12,783 nucleotides of DNA, taken from an uncultured Collinsella sp. (GTDB lineage Bacteria; Actinomycetota; Coriobacteriia; Coriobacteriales; Coriobacteriaceae). The stretch's first letter is position 1, and each line of letters opens with the position of its first letter. The DNA lies in the NCBI GenBank assembly GCA_902464175.1, contig CABQHZ010000047.1:1-12783 (forward strand), written 5' to 3'. Made by a program: the position numbers and the translations under genes. The notes below the pieces were generated by a model. The model had not been told where the DNA came from. It searched no databases and saw nothing but the letters and a program-made list of their open reading frames with translations. This document shows, one piece after another, positions 6,287 to 12,457 of this stretch.

Positions 6287-7390
6287 ATGAGCGACAGCAA
6301 GCATGTGACGTACGAGGACGCCGGCGTCGATACCGCCGAGGGCGGCCGCGCCGTCGACGCGATTAAGCAGATGGTCAAGGACACCAATCGTCCCGAAGTT
6401 ATCGGCGGCATCGGCGGCTTCGGTGGCCTGTTCTCGGCTGCCGCGCTTAAGGATATGGAAGACCCGATCCTGATCAGCGGCACCGACGGCGTGGGCACCA
6501 AGCTCGTGCTCGCCCAGATCATGGACCGTCACGAGACGGTGGGCCAGGACCTGGTTGCCATGTGCGTCAATGACATTTTGGCTTCGGGCGCCGAGCCGCT
6601 GTTCTTCCTGGATTACGTTGCCATCGGTCACATTGAGGCCGAGCACATGGCAAAGATCATCAAGGGCGTGGCCGACGGCTGCAAGCTCGCGGGCTGCGCG
6701 CTCGTGGGCGGCGAGATGGCCGAGCACCCGGGCGTCATGGCTCCTGCCGATTACGACCTCGCCGGCTTTACCGTGGGCGTCGTCGATCGTCCCAAGATGC
6801 TCGACCCCGCGAACGTTCGCCCCGGCGATGTGATCCTGGGCCTGCCCTCCACCGGTGTGCACTCCAACGGCTACTCGCTCGTGCGCAAGGTCATCGGTGT
6901 CGACGGCATCAAGCCGGGCACGCCCGAGGCTGCCGCTAAGGCCGAGGAACTGAGCCGTCCGCTCGAGGAGTTCGGCGGTGCTTCGCTGGCCGACGCCCTG
7001 CTGGCTCCCACGCGCATTTATGTGAAGCCGATTCTGGAGCTGCTCCGCGGTGGCGCCAACGTTCATGCCATTGCCCACATCACCGGCGGCGGTATTACCG
7101 AGAACCTCAACCGCGCGCTCGCCGACGACGTCGACGCCGTGGTCACCCGCAACGGCGCCGAGATGGGCTGGGATGTTCCGCCCGTCATCACCTACGTGTC
7201 GCGCCAGGCCGAGCTTGCGCCCAACGAGGCGTGCAAGACCTTCAACATGGGCGTTGGCCTGTGCCTGATCGTCGCCCCCGAGGACGAGGCCGCCGTGACC
7301 GAGGCACTGGTCGCGTTGGGCGAGAAGCCGTTCCGCGTGGGCGAGTGCGTCGAGGGCTCCGGTAAGGTCGTGTACTCCGATGAGCGCTAA
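6287..7390 (+). CDS. purM: Phosphoribosylformylglycinamidine cyclo-ligase (AIR synthetase, PurM)
   Basis: PurM closes the imidazole ring, turning FGAM and ATP into AIR, the fifth step of the pathway. It has 367 residues against roughly 345 for many relatives. Motifs in order are YEDAGVD (9-15), the Gly-rich GGIGGFGGLF (40-49), SGTDGVGTKL (64-73, ATP and phosphate binding), GQDLVAMCVND (86-96), GGEMAEHPG (141-149) and HSNGYSLVR (192-200). The C-terminal domain has ITGGGITENL. These are the marks of the PurM/PurL ATP-binding fold. GAGGAAGG (6273-6280) precedes ATG 6287. The gene overlaps purN by 11 bases, so the two are translationally coupled. The small difference in length falls at the ends and I see no missing motif. 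Confidence 0.97.
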   Translation: MSDSKHVTYEDAGVDTAEGGRAVDAIKQMVKDTNRPEVIGGIGGFGGLFSAAALKDMEDPILISGTDGVGTKLVLAQIMDRHETVGQDLVAMCVNDILASGAEPLFFLDYVAIGHIEAEHMAKIIKGVADGCKLAGCALVGGEMAEHPGVMAPADYDLAGFTVGVVDRPKMLDPANVRPGDVILGLPSTGVHSNGYSLVRKVIGVDGIKPGTPEAAAKAEELSRPLEEFGGASLADALLAPTRIYVKPILELLRGGANVHAIAHITGGGITENLNRALADDVDAVVTRNGAEMGWDVPPVITYVSRQAELAPNEACKTFNMGVGLCLIVAPEDEAAVTEALVALGEKPFRVGECVEGSGKVVYSDER

Positions 7391-8081
7391 CGAGCAGATG
7401 GCTGCTGCCGCGAGCCTGGGCTTTGTGCCCTACACCCGTCCGACCGGCACCGATACGGCCGAGCCGCTCAAGATCGGCGTGCTCATCAGCGGTTCGGGTA
7501 CCAACCTGCAGGCGCTGATCGACCTGATCGCCGCCGGCAAGCTCAATGCTTCGATTGAGCTTGTGGTGTCGAGCCGTCCTTCGGCCAAGGGCTTACAGCG
7601 CGCCGAGCGTGCGGGCATCCAGACGCTTACGCTGTCCAAGGATGTCTATGCCGACCCCATCGCCGCCGACGAGATCATCGCGCATGAGCTGCTCGAACGT
7701 GGCTGCGAGTACGTGGTGATGGCCGGTTACATGCGCATGGTGCACACGCCGCTGCTGGCGGCGTTCCCCAATCGCGTGGTCAACCTACACCCGGCGCTGC
7801 TGCCGAGTTTTACCGGTGCCCATGCGATTGACGATGCATTTGCCCGCGGCGTCAAGGTGACCGGCGTGACCGTGCACTTTGCCAACGAGATTTACGACAA
7901 CGGCCCCATCATCGCCCAGCGTGCGCTGGCTGTCGAGGAAGGCTGGGACGTCGACACGCTCGAGGAGCACATCCACGCGATTGAGCACGTGCTGTATCCC
8001 GAGGTCGTGCAGATGCTCGCCGACGGCCGCGTCCACGTGCTGGAGAGCGGCAAGGTCGCAATTGACGCGCCTCGCGGCTAG
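7380..8081 (+). CDS. purN: Phosphoribosylglycinamide formyltransferase (GART, PurN)
   Basis: PurN moves a formyl group from 10-formyltetrahydrofolate to GAR, the third step of IMP synthesis. The phosphate-binding ISGSGTNLQAL follows KIGVL at residues 31-35. The catalytic triad is visible: Asn 135 and His 137 in NLHPALLPSF, and Asp 173 in IYDNGPIIAQ. The folate-site region MAGYMRM is present. At 233 residues it has about 30 extra N-terminal residues compared with typical enzymes of about 200, with no clear motif in them. ATG 7380 lies inside the end of purM (TAA 7388-7390) and has no strong ribosome binding site, which fits reinitiation; ATG 7398 is an alternative. It is the last gene of the unit, ended by the terminator at 8114-8158. 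Confidence 0.96.
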   Translation: MSANEQMAAAASLGFVPYTRPTGTDTAEPLKIGVLISGSGTNLQALIDLIAAGKLNASIELVVSSRPSAKGLQRAERAGIQTLTLSKDVYADPIAADEIIAHELLERGCEYVVMAGYMRMVHTPLLAAFPNRVVNLHPALLPSFTGAHAIDDAFARGVKVTGVTVHFANEIYDNGPIIAQRALAVEEGWDVDTLEEHIHAIEHVLYPEVVQMLADGRVHVLESGKVAIDAPRG

Positions 8082-8113
8082 CGGTGCACAGTACAATTTT
8101 GCCGAGTAGTCAG

Positions 8114-8158
8114 GGTGGTCATTGGTGCCAAGGCGCGCGTGGCCACCTTTTGTTTTTT
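8114..8158 (+). terminator. Rho-independent terminator after purN
   Basis: GGTGGTC (8114-8120) pairs with GGCCACC (8141-8147), allowing one G-T pair, around a loop that may fold further (TTGGTGCCAA is self-complementary). A long T-tract, TTTTGTTTTTT with only one G (8148-8158), follows directly. It ends purF-purM-purN. Confidence 0.8.
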
Positions 8159-8160
8159 GG

Positions 8161-8216
8161 TGGTCACCTGCGACGTTCTTGAATGACTAGTCGTTTAAGA
8201 ACGTCGCAGGTGACTA
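8161..8216. repeat. 56-base near-perfect palindrome C before the EIIA gene
   Basis: The 18-base arm at 8163-8180 (GTCACCTGCGACGTTCTT) is the exact reverse complement of 8197-8214. The 16 bases between continue the dyad about its centre (8188/8189), with G-T pairs and a self-complementary GACTAGTC core. As RNA it would form a rod with almost no loop. It starts two bases after the purN terminator T-tract and ends six bases before the EIIA ribosome binding site. It lacks a T-run. It is probably a dispersed repeat; an operator or translation control element is possible. Confidence 0.8.
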
Positions 8217-8234
8217 GATGAGAGAGGTGAGCGC

Positions 8235-8699
8235 ATGGCGGATAACGAAGCGCTGTTTACGCCTGAGCTGGTGTTTTTTGATTGGGAGTGCGCGGTGCCG
8301 GATGAGGTGTTTGCACGACTCGAGGGCGAGCTTGCCCCGCGCGGCTACATTGCCGAGGGTTGGCTTGACGCCGTCCGCACGCGCGAGAACGCCTATCCCA
8401 CGGGTCTCGCTATGCCGGCGGCAAACATCGCCATTCCGCATACCGATCCGGGATTTGTGGCCAAGCCCTATATCGCGGTGGTAAAGCCCGCCGCACCTGT
8501 GATGTTCAACGCGATGGCGGGCATGGGCGCCCCGGTGCCGGCGCAGATCGTCATCAATCTGGGCATTGCCGAGCCGGGCGGCCAGGTCGAGGCCCTGCAA
8601 GCGCTTATGAATATCTTTATGGATGCCGACGCTGCAGCCGATGTGCTCGGCCAGACCACGCCCCAGGGCATGGTCGACGCCATCCGCCGCCACTTTTAG
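8235..8699 (+). CDS. PTS EIIA component, fructose/galactitol (EIIA-2) type
   Basis: This is a 154-residue cytosolic phosphocarrier. The family pattern is clear: RTRENAYPTGL (48-58), then IAIPHTD (65-71) with the phosphorylatable His 69, then PVMFNAMAG and the QVEALQALMNIF helix. This wording is closest to galactitol-type EIIA proteins. EIIA takes phosphate from HPr and passes it to EIIB. No EIIB, EIIC or sugar-use gene is next to it, so it may serve a distant permease or act as a regulatory EIIA. Start: AGAGGTG (8223-8229) lies five bases before ATG 8235. The gene follows a long palindrome and is followed by a 132-base gap with another hairpin. Substrate cannot be told. Confidence 0.88.
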   Translation: MADNEALFTPELVFFDWECAVPDEVFARLEGELAPRGYIAEGWLDAVRTRENAYPTGLAMPAANIAIPHTDPGFVAKPYIAVVKPAAPVMFNAMAGMGAPVPAQIVINLGIAEPGGQVEALQALMNIFMDADAAADVLGQTTPQGMVDAIRRHF

Positions 8700-8708
8700 G
8701 GTGGCACT

Positions 8709-8757
8709 TGGGGACGTTCCCTTTGCACCAAAATGGTGCAGATTAACCCGTCTCCCA
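8709..8757. repeat. Imperfect hairpin with a TTGGGGACG motif
   Basis: An inner perfect stem TGCACCA (8724-8730) with TGGTGCA (8734-8740) has an AAA loop. Outside an internal loop, TGGG-GACG (8709-8716) pairs with CGTC-T-CCCA (8749-8757) with one bulged base. The left edge TTGGGGACG resembles TTGGGGACAG of the 10629-10703 palindrome and TGGGGACAGG at 6141. It looks like a decayed member of one repeat family. It lies just after the EIIA stop. Confidence 0.5.
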
Positions 8758-8784
8758 TGCACCAGGTGTGTCGCGGGGGCTGCG

Positions 8785-8796
8785 TTGTGACACAAT
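8785..8796 (+). promoter_or_regulatory. Weak promoter candidate for the foldase gene
   Basis: TTGTGACACAAT at 8785-8796 contains a CACAAT that could be a -10 box, about 36 bases before ATG 8832. It is also an interrupted dyad (TTGTGACACAA). No good -35 box is placed correctly upstream. Reported only as a candidate. Confidence 0.25.
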
Positions 8797-8831
8797 GGCG
8801 TTTGTTCGATTCGTGATGCGAAAGGCCAAAC

Positions 8832-10055
8832 ATGGCAAATAAGAAAAAGAACCCCGAGGTCGCGCCGACGCCCGAGCAACGGTCCCGCGCCGCCTCCAGC
8901 TCTCGCAAGAAGCAGCGCAAGACCTATGTGTCCAAGACCGTCAAGATTGTCCTGGTGGTCATCGGCGTGCTGGCGATGCTGCTCTCCGTCTCGGCCATGG
9001 CGTGCTCCGGCCTGATGTCGCAGACCGAAAGCGCCAGCTCGGGCTATAAGCTCACTGGTGGCGTGGCTGCCACTATCAACGGCACCAACCTCACCGAGGA
9101 CACCGTGACCAAGCAGATTATGAGCATGCGCACGTCCTACGGCTACACCAAGGACAAGGACTGGGCACAGTATCTGGTCGACAACGACCTCACGCCCAAG
9201 AAGTACCGCAAGCAGCTCATCGACTCCTACACGCAGCAGATTCTGCTTCAGCAGGCGCAGAAGGAAAACGGCGTGACGGTGTCGGACAAGGAGGTCGAGA
9301 AGGCTTGGAAGGACGCGTGCAAGAGCGCGGGCGGCGCCAAGACCTTTAAGAAGACGCTTAAGACCTACGGCTACACCGAGGACACCTACAAGGATTCGCT
9401 CAAGGAGAGCCTGGCGCAGCAGAAGCTCAAGGATGCCGTGGCACCCACGAGCAAACCCAAGGACAGCGAGATCGTCGATTACATCAACGAGAACCTGTCC
9501 AACTACAATGACGCCCGTCGTTCGTCGAATATCCTGATCAAGGTCGATTCTGACGCTTCCGACGAGGACAAGGCCGCCGCCAAGGCCAAGGCGCAGGAGT
9601 GCCTGGACAAGATCAACTCCGGCGAGCTGAGCTTTGAGGACGCCGTAAAGCAGTACTCCGACGATACCGGCTCCAAGGATAAGAAGGGCGATGTGGGCTG
9701 GGACAAGCTCACCACCTTCGTCGACAGCTATCAGGCGGCGCTCGAAGGCCTTAACAAGGGCGACGTGAGCGACGTCGTCGAGTCGACGTATGGTTACCAC
9801 ATCATCAAGTGCACCGACTACTTCCATGTCGATAGCCAGGTCGATGACATTAAACAGGTGCCCAAGGACATCAAGAAGTACGTCTCCAACGTGGTGAAGA
9901 CGCAGGCGGCAAGCGCCGCGTACAGCGATTGGCTGGAGCAGTACAAAAAAGATGCCGACATCACCGTCAACCCCATGCCCAAGGATGTGCCGTACAACGT
10001 CAGCCTGAAGGGCGTCACCAAGAGTTCGACCGACGATTCGTCGACGACTAAGTAA
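8832..10055 (+). CDS. PpiC-type peptidyl-prolyl isomerase, PrsA/SurA-like foldase
   Basis: The 407-residue protein has a basic cytoplasmic tail (1-36), one membrane-spanning or signal segment (37-57) and Cys 58 in SAMAC. An N-terminal SurA/PrsA chaperone region follows (about 75-205, Lys-rich helices). The parvulin PpiC domain runs from about 229 to 329: SSNILIKV at the start, GELSFEDAVKQYSDD, GDVGW, and VVESTYGYHIIK at the end. Such proteins catalyse Pro isomerisation and help secreted proteins fold outside the membrane. The Cys could be a lipobox, but its -3 residue is Ala rather than Leu, so a plain membrane anchor is also possible. The Ser/Thr-rich end is probably unstructured. AAAGG (8821-8825) precedes ATG 8832. 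It may be cotranscribed with yqeY. Confidence 0.88.
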   Translation: MANKKKNPEVAPTPEQRSRAASSSRKKQRKTYVSKTVKIVLVVIGVLAMLLSVSAMACSGLMSQTESASSGYKLTGGVAATINGTNLTEDTVTKQIMSMRTSYGYTKDKDWAQYLVDNDLTPKKYRKQLIDSYTQQILLQQAQKENGVTVSDKEVEKAWKDACKSAGGAKTFKKTLKTYGYTEDTYKDSLKESLAQQKLKDAVAPTSKPKDSEIVDYINENLSNYNDARRSSNILIKVDSDASDEDKAAAKAKAQECLDKINSGELSFEDAVKQYSDDTGSKDKKGDVGWDKLTTFVDSYQAALEGLNKGDVSDVVESTYGYHIIKCTDYFHVDSQVDDIKQVPKDIKKYVSNVVKTQAASAAYSDWLEQYKKDADITVNPMPKDVPYNVSLKGVTKSSTDDSSTTK

Positions 10056-10060
10056 TCATG

Positions 10061-10086
10061 GGGCGGCGCTCGTGCGAGTGCCGCCC
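10061..10086. other. Stable hairpin between the foldase and yqeY
   Basis: GGGCGGC (10061-10067) pairs with GCCGCCC (10080-10086), and the stem extends inward to a GTGC tetraloop, 11 bp in all with one G-T pair. No T-run follows, so it is unlikely to be an intrinsic terminator. It ends nine bases before the yqeY ribosome binding site and may instead protect an mRNA end or tune translation. Confidence 0.5.
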
Positions 10087-10094
10087 GCACTATT

Positions 10095-10101
10095 GAGGAG
10101 G
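10095..10101 (+). promoter_or_regulatory. Ribosome binding site that sets the yqeY start
   Basis: GAGGAGG at 10095-10101 is eight bases before ATG 10110 but only two before the in-frame TTG at 10104. ATG 10110 is therefore the likely start. Confidence 0.75.
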
Positions 10102-10109
10102 ATTTGCAG

Positions 10110-10553
10110 ATGACCAACGAAGAGCTGCAGAAGGAAATGATTGCGGCCATGAAGGCCAAGGACAAGGTTCGCCTTTCTATCATTCGCCAGGTCAAGGCCG
10201 AGGTGAAGAATATCGAGGTCAACGAGCGCCGCGATGTGACCGAGGAAGACGTCAACAGCATGATCAAACGTCTGATTAAGCAGACGAGCGAGACGCTGGA
10301 GATGTCCATTAAGGCCGGTACCGACCAGGAGCGTACCGACAATCTGACCGAGCAGGTCAAGATTCTGGAGAGTCTGCTGCCCGCGCAGGTTTCGGGCGAG
10401 GAGCTCGAGGCCCTGATCGAGCAGGTTATCGCCGAGCTGGGCGCCACGTCCAAGAAGCAGATGGGCCAGGTCATGGGAGCACTCGGCAAGGCCACTGGCG
10501 GCAACTTCGATAAGCCGGCAGCAGCAAAGATCGTCGGTGCCAAGCTTGCCTAA
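10110..10553 (+). CDS. GatB/YqeY domain protein
   Basis: This 147-residue soluble, mostly helical protein has the normal length of stand-alone YqeY proteins. Family wording includes EEMIAAMKAKD-like text near the start (LQKEMIAAMKAKDKVRLSIIRQ), VEVNERRDVTEEDV in the middle, ESLLPAQVSGEEL, and the C-terminal KKQMGQVMGALGKATGGNFDKP. The last part resembles the tail domain of GatB, which contacts tRNA in the Asp/Glu-tRNA amidotransferase. The role of the stand-alone protein is not settled. It lies 54 bases after the foldase gene and is followed by an intrinsic terminator, so it probably closes that unit. No irregularity is seen. Confidence 0.92.
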   Translation: MTNEELQKEMIAAMKAKDKVRLSIIRQVKAEVKNIEVNERRDVTEEDVNSMIKRLIKQTSETLEMSIKAGTDQERTDNLTEQVKILESLLPAQVSGEELEALIEQVIAELGATSKKQMGQVMGALGKATGGNFDKPAAAKIVGAKLA

Positions 10554-10581
10554 GGGCCGATCGACACATAGCTGATAGCGA

Positions 10582-10614
10582 GGGGCGCCGACCACGTGGT
10601 CGCGCCCCTTTTTT
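10582..10614 (+). terminator. Rho-independent terminator after yqeY
   Basis: GGGGCG (10582-10587) and CGACCAC (10589-10595) pair with GTGGTCG (10596-10602) and CGCCCC (10603-10608), with one bulged C, and TTTTTT follows at 10609-10614. This is a strong, typical terminator. Confidence 0.93.
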
Positions 10615-10628
10615 GATGGCAGCTGAAG

Positions 10629-10703
10629 GGCACTCATTGGGGACAGACTTAAATGAGTGCCCGCTCGTTGGGTACTCATTTAAGTCTGTCCCCAATGAGT
10701 GCC
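10629..10703. repeat. 75-base hairpin D with perfect 30-bp arms and a GGGGACAGAC motif
   Basis: Bases 10629-10658 are the exact reverse complement of 10674-10703. Four more pairs (one G-T) close the stem to a seven-base loop at 10663-10669. Each arm contains TTGGGGACAGACTTAAATGA, so the motif occurs twice facing inward. No T-run follows and a terminator already lies just upstream. Its perfection suggests recent insertion or strong upkeep. It resembles REP-type palindromes in form; no transposase gene is in the window. Confidence 0.88.
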
Positions 10704-10775
10704 TAATGAGTGGGTGGAAGATTGCGGGTTCTTTACGGGAATGTAGTGTGGGCTGCGGAAACGTTGCTCTTTCCG

Positions 10776-10781
10776 TACAAT
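10776..10781 (+). promoter_or_regulatory. Possible -10 box of the amino-acid transporter operon
   Basis: TACAAT (10776-10781) matches TATAAT at five of six bases and lies 35 bases before the ATPase start. No convincing -35 box is found 16-18 bases upstream. An operon promoter is expected here, because a terminator and a palindrome precede it. Confidence 0.4.
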
Positions 10782-10816
10782 AGTTCAACTCGTGTAAACG
10801 CAGGGAAGGGACATTC

Positions 10817-11548
10817 ATGGCAGACATGATCGAGATCAAGCATCTCAACAAGTACTTTGGCGACCTGCATGTGCTCAAAGATATCAATCTCACCGTCAAG
10901 CGCGGCGAGAAGCTCGTAATGATCGGGCCTTCCGGCTCGGGCAAGTCGACGCTCATCCGTTGCGTCGATTATCTGGAGGAGCCTACGTCGGGCGAGGTCG
11001 TCATCGACGGTACGCCGCTCACCAAAAAGAACCACTTGGAGATGGCTCGCAAGTATAGTTCCATGGTGTTCCAGCAGTTCAACCTGTATCCCAACATGAC
11101 GGTGCTGGGCAACCTGACGCTCGCGCCCATCAAGCTACAAAAGAAGAGCAAGGAGGAGGCGACCGAGATCGCCATCGCCGCGCTCAAGCGCGTCGGCATG
11201 GCGCATAAGGCCGGCGAGTATCCGCAGAATCTCTCGGGCGGTCAGCAGCAGCGCATCGCCATCGCCCGTGCCCTGTGCACCAAGCAGCCCATCATCCTGT
11301 TTGACGAGCCGACCTCGGCGCTCGACCCCGAGATGGTCCAGGAGGTTCTGGACGTTATGATTGAGCTCGCGCAGGAGGACATCACCATGATCTGCGTGAC
11401 GCACGAGATGGGCTTTGCGCGCCAGGTGGCCGACCGCGTCATCTTTATGGAGGACGGCCGCATTCTGGAGGAGGGCACGCCCGAGCACTTCTTCGATAAC
11501 CCCGAGAACCCGCGCTGCCGCGAGTTCCTGTCCAAGATTCTGCACTAG
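10817..11548 (+). CDS. Polar amino-acid ABC transporter, ATP-binding subunit (GlnQ/HisP type)
   Basis: This is a 243-residue cytosolic ATPase that powers import through the permease encoded downstream. All nucleotide-site motifs are present: Walker A GPSGSGKST (37-45), Q-loop Gln 86 in VFQQFNLYP, signature LSGGQQQR (139-146), Walker B IILFDEP with Asp 163 and Glu 164, D-loop SALD, and the switch His 196 in VTHEMGFA. FNLYPNMTVLGN and THEMGFAR are typical of the polar amino-acid (Glu, Gln, His, Arg) group. AAGGGA precedes ATG 10817; ATG 10826 is a less likely alternative. The binding-protein gene starts eight bases after the stop. Glutamine or glutamate is a guess from the family. Confidence 0.95.
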   Translation: MADMIEIKHLNKYFGDLHVLKDINLTVKRGEKLVMIGPSGSGKSTLIRCVDYLEEPTSGEVVIDGTPLTKKNHLEMARKYSSMVFQQFNLYPNMTVLGNLTLAPIKLQKKSKEEATEIAIAALKRVGMAHKAGEYPQNLSGGQQQRIAIARALCTKQPIILFDEPTSALDPEMVQEVLDVMIELAQEDITMICVTHEMGFARQVADRVIFMEDGRILEEGTPEHFFDNPENPRCREFLSKILH

Positions 11549-11556
11549 GCGCGGTG

Positions 11557-12432
11557 ATGGACATGACGGATATGACGAGGGCGGCCGTGTCGCGCCGTCA
11601 CTTTTTGCAGCTGGCGGGCGCCGGCATGCTTGCGCTGACGGGGACCGCGCTTACCGGTTGCGGCAACTCCACCAGCGGCGAAGCCTCCGACAAGGGGTCC
11701 AAGCTTGCGACCATCAAGTCGCGTGGCCATCTGAATGCCGGCGTTAAGAAGGACGTTCCCGGATATGGCTATTACGACACCGCCAAGGGCCGCTTTGAGG
11801 GCATGGAAGTCGATCTGTGCTATCAGATCGCCGCTGCCGTCTTTGGCGTGAGCTACAAGGAGGCCCGCGCCCAGGAGCTTGTCGAGTTTACCGACGTAAC
11901 GCCCAAGACGCGCGGCCCGCTGATCGATAACGGCCAACTTGACGTGGTCGCGGCGACCTACACCATCACCGACGAGCGCAAGAAGAGCTGGGATTTCTCG
12001 ACGCCGTACCGCACCGACTACGTGGGACTCATGGTCAAGAAGCGTTCGGGCTTTACCTCGATTGAGGACCTGGACGGCAAGGTCATCGGCGTGAGCCAAG
12101 GTGCTACCACGCAGGGCCTGATCGAGCAGATGATCAAGGATAACGGCTTTAGCTGTAAGCCCGAGTTTAGGGCCTTTAGCGGCTATCCCATCATCAAGAG
12201 CTCGCTCGACGCCGGCAATATCGACGTCTTTGCCATGGACCGCTCCACGTTGGCCGGCTACATGAACGAGACCGTCGAGCTGCTGCAGCCCGAGGTCAAG
12301 TTTGGCGAGCAGGGCTACGGCGTGGCGACCAAGAAGGGCTGCGACCTTTCGGCCGTGGTCGATCAGGTGATTTGCGATCGCCTGGCCGACGGCTGGCTCG
12401 ATCAAGAGGTCAAGACCTGGGGTCTTGTATAG
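11557..12432 (+). CDS. Amino-acid ABC transporter substrate-binding lipoprotein (SBP_bac_3)
   Basis: The protein has 291 residues if started at ATG 11557. Its signal peptide has a twin-arginine motif SRRHFLQ (12-18), a hydrophobic stretch and a lipobox LTGC with Cys 35, so it is probably a Tat-exported lipoprotein on the outer face of the membrane. The mature part is a family 3 binding fold: LNAGVKKDVPGYGY at the first strand, FEGMEVDLCYQIAAAV, the PLIDNGQLDVVAATYTITDER loop, FSTPYRTDYVGLMV, and IGVSQGATTQ in the second lobe. It captures a polar amino acid for the ATPase and permease on either side; the ligand is not clear. The start is uncertain: GTG 11554 and in-frame ATGs at 11563 and 11572 are close, and no strong ribosome binding site is seen. 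Coupling to the ATPase stop is likely. Confidence 0.92.
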   Translation: MDMTDMTRAAVSRRHFLQLAGAGMLALTGTALTGCGNSTSGEASDKGSKLATIKSRGHLNAGVKKDVPGYGYYDTAKGRFEGMEVDLCYQIAAAVFGVSYKEARAQELVEFTDVTPKTRGPLIDNGQLDVVAATYTITDERKKSWDFSTPYRTDYVGLMVKKRSGFTSIEDLDGKVIGVSQGATTQGLIEQMIKDNGFSCKPEFRAFSGYPIIKSSLDAGNIDVFAMDRSTLAGYMNETVELLQPEVKFGEQGYGVATKKGCDLSAVVDQVICDRLADGWLDQEVKTWGLV

Positions 12433-12457
12433 GCGCATCGTCCAAGGAAGGAATCAA

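Noticed and set aside
8214..9827. A 537-residue open frame on the - strand opposite the EIIA and foldase genes
   Set aside because: It spans two well-supported + strand genes and a gap hairpin, and shows no family motif. It is explained by codon bias on the other strand.
10104..10109. TTG at 10104 as the yqeY start
   Set aside because: It lies only two bases from the ribosome binding site, whereas ATG 10110 has normal spacing.
11545..12438. A 297-residue open frame on the - strand opposite the binding protein
   Set aside because: It mirrors the + strand gene almost end to end and has no domain signs. The + strand product is a clear SBP_bac_3 lipoprotein.
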